From NCBI GenBank assembly GCA_017306155.1, contig JAFKJB010000006.1, positions 113,859 to 177,858 of the forward strand: a stretch of 64,000 bases of DNA, in the 5' to 3' direction. Position numbers and translations under genes: made by a program. Positions 1 to 8,171 of the stretch are shown here, piece by piece. Under the pieces are notes generated by a model. That model made no database searches. It was not told the origin of the DNA and saw only the letters and a program-made list of their open reading frames with translations. This DNA is from Nitrosospira multiformis (lineage in GTDB: Bacteria > Pseudomonadota > Gammaproteobacteria > Burkholderiales > Nitrosomonadaceae). The stretch's first letter is position 1; each line of letters opens with the position of its first letter.

Positions 1-572
1 GATTGCTTCGGGATCGCCAGATGGACTCTGGCGCTGTCGACAGCCGCAAGCGCCTGGACGGAACGGGCCAGTTCACCTTCCAGCGCACGCTGGAAATTGA
101 CCTGCTCAAGAAACTGGCTGGTACCGAACTTCTGTTTTTCCATCAGTTCGAAACCCACCAGGCCACCCTTGGGCAACCCCTGGGACGCAAGTTTGAGGCG
201 GGTGTCGTGCACCTGGTTCGATGGGACGAGTATCGCTCCGCCGCCTTCGGCAAATTTATAGGGCACATTCATCTGCTGGAGGGATGCGATGATTGCGCCG
301 CCATCCCCATCGGAGACATTGCTGAACAGCACTTTGTAGTCCGGTGCCTGCGTCCACATCCATCCGGCCGCCAGCAATGCGACCACAGAAGAAACGGTCA
401 GCATGAGCGCGATTTTCTGCTGGCTGGATAACCGCGTCAGAAAGTTTTGCAGTCGCCCCTGAACGCCGCTTATCGCGCCATTGGCCGCGTTGTTCGCGGC
501 GCTGCTCATTGCGCCGTTCATTGCGCTGTTCATTGCGCCGTTCATAGTTACGGCATCCGTACCCGATGTCAC
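1..572 (-). CDS. fliF: Flagellar MS-ring protein FliF, N-terminal part (runs off left edge)
   Basis: FliF builds the MS ring in the inner membrane, the base of the flagellar rotor and export gate. The first 190 residues are visible. A hydrophobic segment spans about residues 54-72 (IALMLTVSSVVALLAAGW), followed by the periplasmic ring-building domain with APDYKVLFSNVSDGDGGAII and a later EGELARSV motif. The chosen start is a GTG at 572 preceded by GGGGAGAAACAG, a strong ribosome site. The residues before the membrane segment are low-complexity and come from 12-bp units (ATGAACGGCGCA-like) repeated four times at about 495-545. These supply several in-frame ATGs, so the start could be further in. 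fliE lies divergently, as in enteric bacteria. The rest of the fliFGHIJ operon presumably continues left of the window. Confidence 0.93.
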   Translation of the reverse strand, partial: MTSGTDAVTMNGAMNSAMNGAMSSAANNAANGAISGVQGRLQNFLTRLSSQQKIALMLTVSSVVALLAAGWMWTQAPDYKVLFSNVSDGDGGAIIASLQQMNVPYKFAEGGGAILVPSNQVHDTRLKLASQGLPKGGLVGFELMEKQKFGTSQFLEQVNFQRALEGELARSVQALAAVDSARVHLAIPKQ

Positions 573-800
573 CTGTTTCTCCCCAGTCCTGCACTCCAGA
601 TCGAATCGCGTTTATTTTTCTTTGTCATATATGGATAAATGGATAGGCGTACCCTGGCAAACCTCTTGACAGTCGCCATTATCACCATGGCTGCAACTTT
701 CAATACGGGAAAAAGAAACCGGTTTTACGGCCTTTTCCAAAAACGGAATACAGGAGAGAGTGCTATCTTGTATGCCTTTCAAAGGTACTTGCCGGAAACC

Positions 801-1148
801 ATGGATATTTCAAATATAGATTCGATACTCGCCCAGCTGCGTGCGGGCGCTGCGCTTGCTGGCGGCAAAACGGGTTCAGCCGGGACAATAGCGAATGGAG
901 ACGAAACTGGAAGTGAAGCGGGACGTGTCGATTTCGCAACCGTATTCAGGAGATCGCTGGATCAGGTCAATAACGTCCAGCAGCATGCATCGAAGCTTGC
1001 CAGAGATTTTGAATTGAGCGCGCCCGAGGCCAATCTGACCGAAGCCATGATCTCGCTGCAGAAAGCATCCGTCTCGTTCCAGTACACGGTGCAAGTGCGC
1101 AACAAGCTGGTTGCAGCCTACCAGGATATTATGAATATGCCGGTTTAG
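801..1148 (+). CDS. fliE: Flagellar hook-basal body protein FliE
   Basis: FliE is the adaptor between the MS ring and the proximal rod. The 115-residue product is the usual size. Its C-terminal half has the family pattern: DFATVFRRSLDQVN, then APEANLTEAMISLQKAS, then VQVRNKLVAAYQDIMNMPV at the very end. I start at ATG 801 (MDISNIDS), the typical FliE N-terminus, although its ribosome site is weak. An in-frame TTG at 768 has a better site (AGGAGAGAG) and would add 11 residues. The gene is alone on the + strand and diverges from fliF. Its stop overlaps by 4 bp, tail to tail, with the FlhB-like gene. Confidence 0.93.
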   Translation: MDISNIDSILAQLRAGAALAGGKTGSAGTIANGDETGSEAGRVDFATVFRRSLDQVNNVQQHASKLARDFELSAPEANLTEAMISLQKASVSFQYTVQVRNKLVAAYQDIMNMPV

Positions 1149-1450
1149 GAGCCGAATGGGATTGGCGGGGACTCCTCGTTGTTCTGATCCCCGGCTTCCA
1201 TCCTGTAGAGCCATGCGAGCAATTCCGCCACCGCCCGGTAGAGCTGCGGGGGAATGTGCTGATCCAGATCCACCTGCATGAGCAAGGACACCAGTTCCGG
1301 GGATTCATGAACGAAAACTCCGTGTTTTCGTGCTTCCCGGATAATGTTTTCGGCAACCAGGCCGCATCCCTTGGCAACAACCTGCGGCGCATGATCGCCG
1401 GCACGATACGCCAGCGCAACGGCAGCCTCAGACCGATCCGGTTCTTTCAT
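1145..1450 (-). CDS. Stand-alone FlhB C-terminal-domain protein (FlhX/FhlB-like)
   Basis: A 101-residue protein that aligns with the last part of the full FlhB encoded at 31391-32569. It shares VVAKG, the IREARKHGVFVHESPEL region (FlhB: IREVGHQHKVPVLEAPPL) and IPPQLYRAVAELLAWLYR (FlhB: IPQALYNAVAEVLAYVYQ). It has no membrane segments and lacks the NPTH autocleavage site, so it resembles the CC fragment that FlhB releases on cleavage. Similar small proteins (FlhX, FhlB/YlqH) can partly replace that fragment in export specificity switching. ATG 1450 lies inside the end of fliK (23-bp overlap), so translation is probably coupled to fliK, whose product triggers the FlhB switch. Confidence 0.85.
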   Translation of the reverse strand: MKEPDRSEAAVALAYRAGDHAPQVVAKGCGLVAENIIREARKHGVFVHESPELVSLLMQVDLDQHIPPQLYRAVAELLAWLYRMEAGDQNNEESPPIPFGS

Positions 1451-2537
1451 CCGCCTCGATACCCATGCTGGATAATCTGATTCCCGCGGACTCCAGTCCT
1501 GCGACGAGGTGCCCTGCCCCTGCCCGCAAGGTCGCGATGGACGATTCGGCTGCAACAAGACGCACTTCGACTCCGGACTCACCCAGCCTTAGAACCGCGC
1601 TGACAGATCCCAGATTCGGCAGCGAAAGACGTACACTGGTTTTCCATACGGGATATCGGGTGATGCCATCACCCTCCGGTTCATCCATCTTCTCCCCGAC
1701 TGTATCCCACTCGATAGCCTGGCCGGGCCAGATTTCGCCTCGCCACTGAAGATGCCCGCTTTCCAGAACATCCAGCTGCTGCCGCAAGAGCGCTTGAGTA
1801 TCGCGATGCATGGGATTCGAATAATCCTGATGCGGTTGAACTGGTAAACGAAGCCCGCCTGCCGGTGAGGCCGGAGGTGAAGCAGTACCGGACGGCTGCG
1901 AGAGGTTTCCTGATAAACGCCCCTGCGGTTCCAGCAGCAGGCTTGTCAATGATCTTTTGCCGGTCACCCATTGCGCCAGATGAAACTCATAAAACAGCCC
2001 GCTTGAACTGATTGCCTGCATCAGCCCTTGAGCGAGTTGCGCATGCTGGGCCGTCGTACCCTCGCGTGGCGGCGCGGGAAGCAATGGCGCCGCCGCATTT
2101 GGCTGATTCGCCTGTGCGGATCGACTGTCGGAAGGAAGCAGAAGCGGCTGCTGGAGCAGCATGCTGATGAAGCGCCCGGTTTCACTCAGCTGCGAAGCCA
2201 ATGACGGAGAGTCGGGCACGAGCCCGAACGTCGGCCTTGGCGCGCGGGATAAAAAAATCAGATTGAAAGTTTCGCCCGGATGCGCGCTCCGGGGCAATTT
2301 CATCTGCAACGCCTGTCCGTCTTGCCCCTCCCGGGCGTATAGCATTACGATGAATTCGTTATCGGGAAGCAGGGCCTGTACCTGCGCTCTCAGAGAGCGC
2401 CCCGGCTCCAGTCCGGCGAGGAACGAAGTAAAATCCTCACGTCTTTGAAGTGAAGACTGAACCGGGCGGATTGAAGTTATTGCCGCGATTGTGCCGGATG
2501 CATGCAGATCGAATTCTCCTGTTCCGGGTTGATCCAC
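1428..2537 (-). CDS. fliK: Flagellar hook-length control protein FliK
   Basis: FliK is secreted through the flagellar export gate, measures hook length, and switches FlhB from hook to filament substrates. The 369-residue product has a variable Pro/Gln/Ala-rich middle (about residues 120-240). Its C-terminal Flg_hook domain, about residues 265-355, includes SLPNLGSVSAVLRL, GESGVEVRLVAAES and LRAGAGHLVAGLESAGIRL. The start is a GTG at 2537 with a poor ribosome site, 30 bp after fliT. It belongs to the fliC-flaG-fliD-fliS-fliT operon rather than the usual fliFGHIJK operon. The call rests on the C-terminal domain and context, since the N-terminus is not conserved. Confidence 0.82.
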   Translation of the reverse strand: MDQPGTGEFDLHASGTIAAITSIRPVQSSLQRREDFTSFLAGLEPGRSLRAQVQALLPDNEFIVMLYAREGQDGQALQMKLPRSAHPGETFNLIFLSRAPRPTFGLVPDSPSLASQLSETGRFISMLLQQPLLLPSDSRSAQANQPNAAAPLLPAPPREGTTAQHAQLAQGLMQAISSSGLFYEFHLAQWVTGKRSLTSLLLEPQGRLSGNLSQPSGTASPPASPAGGLRLPVQPHQDYSNPMHRDTQALLRQQLDVLESGHLQWRGEIWPGQAIEWDTVGEKMDEPEGDGITRYPVWKTSVRLSLPNLGSVSAVLRLGESGVEVRLVAAESSIATLRAGAGHLVAGLESAGIRLSSMGIEADERTGSV

Positions 2538-2567
2538 TGCTGGGGTGTCTGAGCGAATTAAACAGGT

Positions 2568-2921
2568 CTATCTGCACCCATCAATATTCCACGCTCCCGA
2601 CTCATATGCCTGACGCACGCACCGCGAGCGGCTGGCAGTGCCGAGCAGAGCCTGAACCTGCCTCATCCATGGCTCCGTGTACTCGCGTATCACGGCGTCA
2701 TCGGCCAGAATCTTGTGAATCAGTTCAACTTTCCGCCGCTGCATATCCGGCGGAAGCCGCACCGGTTCCGCGGCCTCGAGCTGTGCCACCAGGGCTGCGC
2801 AGCGTCGCTCCAATCCCGCAAGCTGATCCCATTCACTCGCCTGGGCAGCTTCTCTCATCTCTCCGGTAAGATCGGAAAGGGACTGAAACACAGCAAGGTT
2901 TTCTGCACTTGTCATCATCAT
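2568..2921 (-). CDS. fliT: Flagellar export chaperone FliT
   Basis: A 117-residue, largely helical protein in the usual place after fliS. FliT binds the cap protein FliD in the cytoplasm and, in enterics, also binds FlhC and dampens FlhDC. Visible family features are an N-terminal helix (ENLAVFQSLSDLTGEMREAA), a WDQLAGLERRCAALVAQLE segment, and a helix with RKVELIHKILADDAVIREYTEP before the last conserved stretch. The start codon overlaps the fliS stop by one base (TAATG), so the two are translationally coupled. A second in-frame ATG follows directly and could be used instead. Confidence 0.85.
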   Translation of the reverse strand: MMMTSAENLAVFQSLSDLTGEMREAAQASEWDQLAGLERRCAALVAQLEAAEPVRLPPDMQRRKVELIHKILADDAVIREYTEPWMRQVQALLGTASRSRCVRQAYESGAWNIDGCR

Positions 2922-3385
2922 TACGCTTTTTTCAGATTGGCAATGCCGTCACGAGTGACGGATGAAATCATTTTTCCCTCTTCACCTGGCTGCGTGAACG
3001 ATCCGATCGCCTCCCATGCCTCGTGCAGTTCGCCAAGAAGACTATTTACCTCTTCGATGTATTCCGGTTTGTCATGAACGCTGGCCTGCAACAGCCGGCG
3101 CCCCATGTACTCATAAAGTGCATTCAACTGCTGTGCGAGCTCTCCTCCCGCCTTGATGTCCAGGCTGGCTTGCAAGCCGGAGTTGATGATCGCAATGGCT
3201 TTGGAAATCGCTTCACCCCTGGCTGCGATCTGGCCGCTGCGTGTGTGAGCAAGCGCCGAAGCCAATGCTATCCGCGCTCCTTCGAACAGCATCAGAACGA
3301 GCTTATGAGGGCTGGCGGCGATTACACCCGTTTCAAGACCAACCCGGGCGTAGGCGTTTACGCCGCAGCGAGATGCTGGATACAT
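2921..3385 (-). CDS. fliS: Flagellin export chaperone FliS
   Basis: FliS binds the disordered C-terminus of flagellin in the cytoplasm and delivers it to the export gate. The 154-residue product carries the family signature: an N-terminal Tyr-containing GVNAYARVGLETGV, then ASPHKLVLMLFEGARIAL, later LNALYEYMGRRLLQA, and near the end EVNSLLGELHEAWEAI. ATG 3385 is chosen because AAGGAGCAAATAT precedes it directly. An ATG 21 bp upstream lacks such a site. It sits between fliD and fliT in the filament-assembly operon driven from the fliC promoter region. Confidence 0.93.
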   Translation of the reverse strand: MYPASRCGVNAYARVGLETGVIAASPHKLVLMLFEGARIALASALAHTRSGQIAARGEAISKAIAIINSGLQASLDIKAGGELAQQLNALYEYMGRRLLQASVHDKPEYIEEVNSLLGELHEAWEAIGSFTQPGEEGKMISSVTRDGIANLKKA

Positions 3386-3402
3386 ATATTTGCTCCTTTC
3401 TG

Positions 3403-5412
3403 TCATTTTCCGTTGAGAGCCGGCAGCGCGGCCAGTTGTTGCTGAAGAAACTGGCTCGTCTGCGTCAGGCTGCCCAGCATGGTGTCGAGCGCGGAGAACT
3501 GCGCCCGGTAACGCGCCTCAACCATTTCGAGTCGGCGACTGAAATCCTCCTGGCGCCGATCCATATCCTTGATGCTGGCGTTCAGCCCATCGACCCGGCC
3601 GGCGATCACTCCTTCAGCAGCGAGAAACGCTTCTGCAACCCTGCTCAATCGCTCGGCATAACCGCGCGAGAACTCCACTGTGCCCCGGGCGCCGGGCGCA
3701 CCGCCGTGAATGGCGACGCGCAGGCCTTCGGCCACTCCCCCGCCAGGGGCAGTCAGCATCTGTCCCGATCCTGCGGCGGAAACGCCATTGATGGAGCCTG
3801 CGGCATCCATTCCCGTCACTCCCGCAGGACTGGCCCCGAGCAGATTGACGGCGCCATTCCCTCCCGTGAGGACGACACTGGAGGCGGATCCATAGCGCGC
3901 CGACACGACGCTCAATACGCCGCCGGACTGGGAAACCGATACTGAAATTCCTTCGGCAGCCAGGCCGGAGAAACCATTCAGCCTGCTTTGCACTTCGGCC
4001 GCCAGTGCATCCGCGGAAGCATAAGTTCCCGCAGCCAGCGTAATGCCGGCTGCCACCCCATCCACATTGAAATTGAGCTGGTCGTTGACCCCTGCCGTTA
4101 TCGTCAGTCCTGCCGCCTGGTTTCCGCTGAGGCTGCCTTGCGTTGCAAGTCGCGTAACTGAAACGGCATAATTTCCAGCCATTGTCTTGTCCGTTGCGCC
4201 GTCGTATGCGATCAGGCTGTCGGTGGAAGTGCCGCCTATCGTAAACAGCTTGCCGATCTGTTCAAATTTTGCGTCCATCGACGCTTGCAGCTTTGCGGCA
4301 TCCACTGCCAGGCTGCCGTCTTTCTGCAAGGCAACGCCGATCTGGGAGAGGGAGGTGAAGTCGTTCCCGCTGCCGGTCATGGCCATCAACGCCGCCTGAA
4401 TGCCGCGCTGAACCGAGAACGCGGCCGAATCCCCCTGCAATATCGCGCCCTTCTTTGCTCCCGGGTTATAAGCCGTGAGGCTGGAAAGCGTTTGATTGAT
4501 GCTGTTGTACGATTTTACGAATGTTTCGACCGCTGTCTTGACAGCAGCGGTATCCTGCGAGACATTCAGTGTCGTCGGACTGCCTGCATTCGTTTTGAGC
4601 AGGTTGAGTGTGATGCCTTCAATTGCGTCTGTAATCGTATTCGAGGATTTGACGATATCGATCCCGTCGATCCTGAGCTTCGCATCCTGCGCAGCCTGCA
4701 CCTGGGTGAGATTCCTGCCGGAGCCTCCTCCCGCGGTTGGGTCGAAGGCAAGGCTGGAGAGTCCGGCTGCATCGAGGTTGCCGCCATCGTCATCGCTGAC
4801 TGTAATCTTCAGGCTGTTCGCCGCGCCCGTATCCTTTGCGGTCAGCACAAGCTTGTTGCTGGTGCCGTCATTCACAATCGTTGCACTCACGCCGGCATTG
4901 GCTGCATTGATGGCGTCTCGCACCCCCGAGAGGGTGTTGCGGGAAGGATCGATCGTTATCGTTTGCGCCGGTTTCGCATCGTTGAGAGTAAAAGTGTTCA
5001 GGACACTATCATAAGTGCCGTACTGTATCGTCAAAGTCCCGCTGCCCACGATGCTTGACGTGCTGGCAAAACCGTCCGAACGGATCTTCTGCTGCTGGGC
5101 AAGCTGCTGCACTTCCACCGAATAATTACCCGGCACCGCCTTGCCGGTGCTATTCCCGGTTGCAGTCAACAGGGAGCTGTCTGCCGCACTCGCGGTAACA
5201 GCCTGATATTTTGCAGGATCAGCCAGCCCCTGCATTGCCGTCTGAAAAGCGGACAAAGCGCCTTTCAAGGTTCCATAAGCGGATAATTTTGCCTGATAGT
5301 CGGATTCGCGCTTCTGAAGCAAAGCAAGCGGCGCGCGTTCGGCCGCCATCAGCTGGCTGACCAGGCCATTTACATCCAGGTTGGAACCTGCTCCCGCAGC
5401 GGTAATCGCCAT
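3403..5412 (-). CDS. fliD: Flagellar filament capping protein FliD
   Basis: FliD (HAP2) forms the cap under which flagellin subunits polymerise. It is 669 residues, somewhat longer than the enteric protein. The N-terminal domain has AGSNLDVNGLVSQLMAAERA and YGTLKGALSAFQTAM. The middle has the surface-exposed Ala/Gly/Thr-rich domains. The C-terminal D0/D1 helices include YAERLSRVAEAFL, IKDMDRRQEDFSRRLEMVEAR and FSALDTMLGSLTQTSQFLQQQL, with the last being the typical C-terminal amphipathic helix. The start is ATG 5412 (MAITAAGAG), with AGAGGACAGGA upstream. A longer frame to 5466 would overlap the flaG stop and is not needed. Confidence 0.95.
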   Translation of the reverse strand: MAITAAGAGSNLDVNGLVSQLMAAERAPLALLQKRESDYQAKLSAYGTLKGALSAFQTAMQGLADPAKYQAVTASAADSSLLTATGNSTGKAVPGNYSVEVQQLAQQQKIRSDGFASTSSIVGSGTLTIQYGTYDSVLNTFTLNDAKPAQTITIDPSRNTLSGVRDAINAANAGVSATIVNDGTSNKLVLTAKDTGAANSLKITVSDDDGGNLDAAGLSSLAFDPTAGGGSGRNLTQVQAAQDAKLRIDGIDIVKSSNTITDAIEGITLNLLKTNAGSPTTLNVSQDTAAVKTAVETFVKSYNSINQTLSSLTAYNPGAKKGAILQGDSAAFSVQRGIQAALMAMTGSGNDFTSLSQIGVALQKDGSLAVDAAKLQASMDAKFEQIGKLFTIGGTSTDSLIAYDGATDKTMAGNYAVSVTRLATQGSLSGNQAAGLTITAGVNDQLNFNVDGVAAGITLAAGTYASADALAAEVQSRLNGFSGLAAEGISVSVSQSGGVLSVVSARYGSASSVVLTGGNGAVNLLGASPAGVTGMDAAGSINGVSAAGSGQMLTAPGGGVAEGLRVAIHGGAPGARGTVEFSRGYAERLSRVAEAFLAAEGVIAGRVDGLNASIKDMDRRQEDFSRRLEMVEARYRAQFSALDTMLGSLTQTSQFLQQQLAALPALNGK

Positions 5413-5465
5413 ATTCCTGTCCTCTTCTGTTTTTCCTGTCTTCGGCGGGCATGCCCACCCTGCCA

Positions 5466-5807
5466 TCAGGCTTTGATGCGCAGCAACAAACCCTGCAGCT
5501 GATTCATGGCTTTTGCCAGGGCCAGCATTTCTTCCATGGGAATCTGCTTCACCAGTTCCCGGGTTTCGTTGTCTACGATTTTTACTATTATCCTGTTGGT
5601 GTCGTTATCAACGCTGAATTCCAGGCTCGAGCCGGCGAGTAGCGTTGCTTCCTTTTCAGTTTCCTGCTTCACCTGCACGGTCTGCGGCGTCGATGGATTC
5701 CCTTCCCCGGCCGACAGGCGAGCATCGACGTGCGGGAGTTCCCTTTCGGTTGCTCTGGAACCGATCCCTGGTTGAATGGCGGCTCCCGATTGTTCGATTT
5801 TCATCAT
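5466..5807 (-). CDS. flaG: FlaG family protein
   Basis: A 113-residue protein with the FlaG domain in its C-terminal half: LEFSVDNDTNRIIVKIVDN, then ETRELVKQIPMEEMLALAKAM and a final QGLLLRIKA. FlaG proteins affect filament length and attachment in Vibrio, Pseudomonas and Campylobacter, but their mechanism is poorly known. It lies between fliC and fliD, the usual position in polar-flagellum and betaproteobacterial clusters. The first two codons are both ATG (5807, 5804). The fliC-flaG gap contains a 12-bp hairpin that may reduce readthrough from the strongly expressed flagellin gene. Confidence 0.9.
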   Translation of the reverse strand: MMKIEQSGAAIQPGIGSRATERELPHVDARLSAGEGNPSTPQTVQVKQETEKEATLLAGSSLEFSVDNDTNRIIVKIVDNETRELVKQIPMEEMLALAKAMNQLQGLLLRIKA

Positions 5808-5837
5808 GGACTCCAGAGGGTTCCAGAGGGTTCGAGC

Positions 5838-5865
5838 GGGGACCGAAAGCCTGCTTTCGCTCCCC
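5838..5865 (-). terminator. Hairpin between fliC and flaG (attenuator-like)
   Basis: A 12-bp stem with one mismatch (GGGGACCGAAAG paired with CTTTCGCTCCCC) and a 4-base loop in the 105-bp gap after fliC. It is not followed by a clear T-run on the minus strand. It is therefore more likely an attenuator or RNA-stability element than a full terminator. This would suit an operon in which flagellin must far exceed FlaG, FliD, FliS and FliT. An adjacent direct repeat (CCAGAGGGTT twice) lies just upstream of flaG. Confidence 0.4.
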
Positions 5866-5912
5866 GTTCATCACGCGCCCGGCCATTCAGGCCGAGGTCG
5901 CGGTACCGGCGA

Positions 5913-7079
5913 TTAGCCTCTCAGCAGCGTCAATACGCTTTGCGGCATCGCATTTGCCTGGGCCAGCATGGCCGTTCCCGCCTGCTGCAGCACCTGGTTG
6001 CGCGAAAGCGATGCTGTTTCCGCTGCGAAGTCGGCATCCATGATGCGGCTGCGCGAAGCGGAAAGGTTCTCGGAGGCGGTCTGAAGGTTCGAAACCGCCG
6101 AGGAGAACCGGTTCTGGTAGGCGCCGAGGTCGGCACGGGCGGCATTGAGCGAGCTCAGCGCGGAGTCCATCGAGGCGATGGCAGTGTCGGCATTGGCGGT
6201 GGTGTCTATCTTCAGCGAGGCGAAGCCAACGACAGTGGTCCCCGTTGCTGCGTTTGTGCCGGCGGTCAGGCCGGTACGCGCCGTAGTAGCCGATCCACTC
6301 ATGGCCACAGTAATGCCGGCGCTGGACGCGCTGGTCAGTGTCACCTTGCCGGCGCCATCGTCAGTCGCAGTTACCCCGGTGGTGCCCGTAATCAGGTTGA
6401 TCGCCGTTCTTACGGCTATTCCCTGATCGGCAGCCGTACCGCCTGCGGTAATGGCGCCCACGTCAACTCCGTTGATTTTCAGGTCACCTGCGACGATATC
6501 ATCTGCCGGCGTCGCAAATCCCGTGACGACTGCGCCAGCAACGGTGGTTGAGTAAGTGGTGGTAGTGCCCAGGGACGAGCTTTGTGCGTTGACGATACTG
6601 TTGATATTGATAGTCTCGCCCACATTGGCGCCCACCTGGAAAGCTTGATTGGTGAAACTGCCGTCGAGCAGTTTGATGCCGTTGAACGTGGTGGTCGAAG
6701 CAACGCGGTCGATTTCCGCCTTGAGTTGCTGAACCTCATTGTTGAGCGCGGTGCGGTCGCTTGCGCTGTTGCTGGCATTGCGCGATTGCACCGCCAGTTC
6801 GCGTATGCGCTGCAGGTTGTTGCCGATTTCGCCCAGCGCGCCTTCTGCCGTCTGGGACATCGAGATGGCATCGTTGGCGTTGCGGGTTGCCTGGTTGAAG
6901 CCCCTGATCTGGGAAGTCATGCGCTCCGAAATCGCCAGCCCGGCAGCATCGTCCTTTGCGCCGTTGATGCGCAGGCCGGAGGACAGGCGCTGCAGCGTGG
7001 TGGCGAGTGCGTTCTGCGAACCGTTGAGGTTGCGCTGCGCATTCATGGAAATGACGTTGGTATTGATGATTGCAGCCAT
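5913..7079 (-). CDS. fliC: Flagellin
   Basis: The filament subunit, 388 residues. The N-terminal D0/D1 region is canonical: [20 protein letters not shown], then [20 protein letters not shown] and [20 protein letters not shown]. The C-terminal D1/D0 region has [19 protein letters not shown] and ends [15 protein letters not shown], as most flagellins do. The short central domain (about residues 170-290) is Ala/Thr/Gly-rich. Its ribosome site is strong (AAGGAGATTTAC before ATG). A sigma-28-type promoter lies about 100 bp upstream. This is the only flagellin gene in the window. Confidence 0.98.
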   Translation of the reverse strand: MAAIINTNVISMNAQRNLNGSQNALATTLQRLSSGLRINGAKDDAAGLAISERMTSQIRGFNQATRNANDAISMSQTAEGALGEIGNNLQRIRELAVQSRNASNSASDRTALNNEVQQLKAEIDRVASTTTFNGIKLLDGSFTNQAFQVGANVGETININSIVNAQSSSLGTTTTYSTTVAGAVVTGFATPADDIVAGDLKINGVDVGAITAGGTAADQGIAVRTAINLITGTTGVTATDDGAGKVTLTSASSAGITVAMSGSATTARTGLTAGTNAATGTTVVGFASLKIDTTANADTAIASMDSALSSLNAARADLGAYQNRFSSAVSNLQTASENLSASRSRIMDADFAAETASLSRNQVLQQAGTAMLAQANAMPQSVLTLLRG

Positions 7080-7544
7080 GTAAATCTCCTTGACTAATTT
7101 TTGATGAAATTACACCTACAGCCGTCAACTTTTGGTTCGCCTCAATTACCGAAGCTAATCAACTGCTGTTATGCTTATTAACGGTGGTCCGGGAGAAACA
7201 TTTAATGGCATCGTCACGTTTTTTTGGCGCAGCTGTCCCTGCCCTCTTCCCGGGTTCATTCAGCGCAGTTATCCGGCTGGAGGAAAGATATCCCGGCCAG
7301 TGGGCAGGCAGACGTGAATGATAGAAGGAGGCGGAGCTGCGCAATGCGCAGATTAACGGGGTGAACAGCGTCGTATATTCGGCGCTGCCTTAATCTGCCC
7401 TACTGCCGCAAAAGCGGAATCTGGAGCGGAGACGATATTTTGAAATGGCCGCGGAGAAAAAGCCGGATCGGTACTTTGAGCGCAGGCTTTGGGCACGCCT
7501 GATATGAAGAAATATCGAATCCGTGTGCAGAATAACTCGGAAAC
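7080..7544. other. fliC upstream region without genes
   Basis: A 465-bp interval between the response-regulator stop and fliC. The part within about 130 bp of fliC holds the sigma-28 promoter and a ~90-base untranslated leader. I see no convincing gene, RNA or mobile element in the remaining ~340 bp; the short frames there have no ribosome sites or family resemblance. Confidence 0.6.
7178..7204 (-). promoter_or_regulatory. Sigma-28 (FliA) promoter of fliC
   Basis: On the minus strand TAAATGTT, an 11-bp spacer (TCTCCCGGACC) and ACCGTTAA match the FliA consensus TAAAGTTT-N11-GCCGATAA at 6 of 8 positions in the -35 and 6 of 8 in the -10. The spacing and the CCGTTAA core recur upstream of flgM. 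Flagellin is the standard class 3, FliA-dependent gene. The predicted transcript start is about 90 bases before the ATG. Confidence 0.75.
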
Positions 7545-8171
7545 TCAGGCGAGGCCGTTCTTGATTGCGTAGTGAGTCACTTCCGCGTTGTTCTTGAGTT
7601 TCATCTTTTGCAGGAGGCGGCCGCGATAGACACTCACGGTCTTGACCGACAGATGCATTTCCTCGGCGACATCCGTGAGACTCTTGCCTGAAGCGATCAG
7701 GCGCAGGGTCTGGTATTCCCGATCGGACAACATTTCGTGCGGCGGACGGTCGTGATCAGTGCCAAGGCTTTCAGCCATGGCTTCCGCCATGGTGGGCGTC
7801 AGGTACTTGCGCCCCCTGGCGACCTGGTTGATGGCGGCCATCAACTCATTGGGAGCGCTCTGCTTGGTGATATAACCGGAAGCTCCCGCCTTCAGGGCCC
7901 GAATCGCATAAAGTCCCTCCTCGTGCATGCTCAGCATGAGCACAGGTAACTTGGGACGCTCTTTCCTGATCTGCTTCAACACTTCGATGCCGTTCCTGTC
8001 GGGCAGGGAAATATCCAGCACCACCACGCTCCATTCACCCTCGCGCAGTTGCTGCATCGCCGCTCCACCCGATTCCGCTTCCGCGATGATGTCAATTTTT
8101 CCGCTTTCAGTCAGAATCTGCCTCAAGCCCTGGCGCACGATGGCGTGATCGTCGACGATCAGCACATTCAT
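7545..8171 (-). CDS. LuxR/NarL-family response regulator
   Basis: A 208-residue two-domain regulator. The receiver domain (about residues 1-120) has the acidic pair in LIVDDHAIVRQGL, the phosphate-accepting Asp at about residue 53 (VVVLDISLPDRNG), and the Lys in GASGYITK. The C-terminal LuxR helix-turn-helix has LSDREYQTLRLIASGKSL, VAEEMHLSVKTVSVYRGR and KMKLKNNAEV. The start at 8171 is chosen because its ATG overlaps the TGA of the upstream kinase (ATGA), a standard coupled pair. A start at 8183 would add four residues. Its position between fliC and flgL suggests control of motility or surface behaviour; its targets are unknown. Confidence 0.92.
   Translation of the reverse strand: MNVLIVDDHAIVRQGLRQILTESGKIDIIAEAESGGAAMQQLREGEWSVVVLDISLPDRNGIEVLKQIRKERPKLPVLMLSMHEEGLYAIRALKAGASGYITKQSAPNELMAAINQVARGRKYLTPTMAEAMAESLGTDHDRPPHEMLSDREYQTLRLIASGKSLTDVAEEMHLSVKTVSVYRGRLLQKMKLKNNAEVTHYAIKNGLA

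Noticed and set aside
653-672. Sigma-54-like TGGCAAAC-CTCTTGAC upstream of fliE
   Set aside because: The -12 element reads GA instead of GC at the required spacing, and no sigma-54 flagellar regulator (FleQ/FlrC type) gene is present while FlhDC is.
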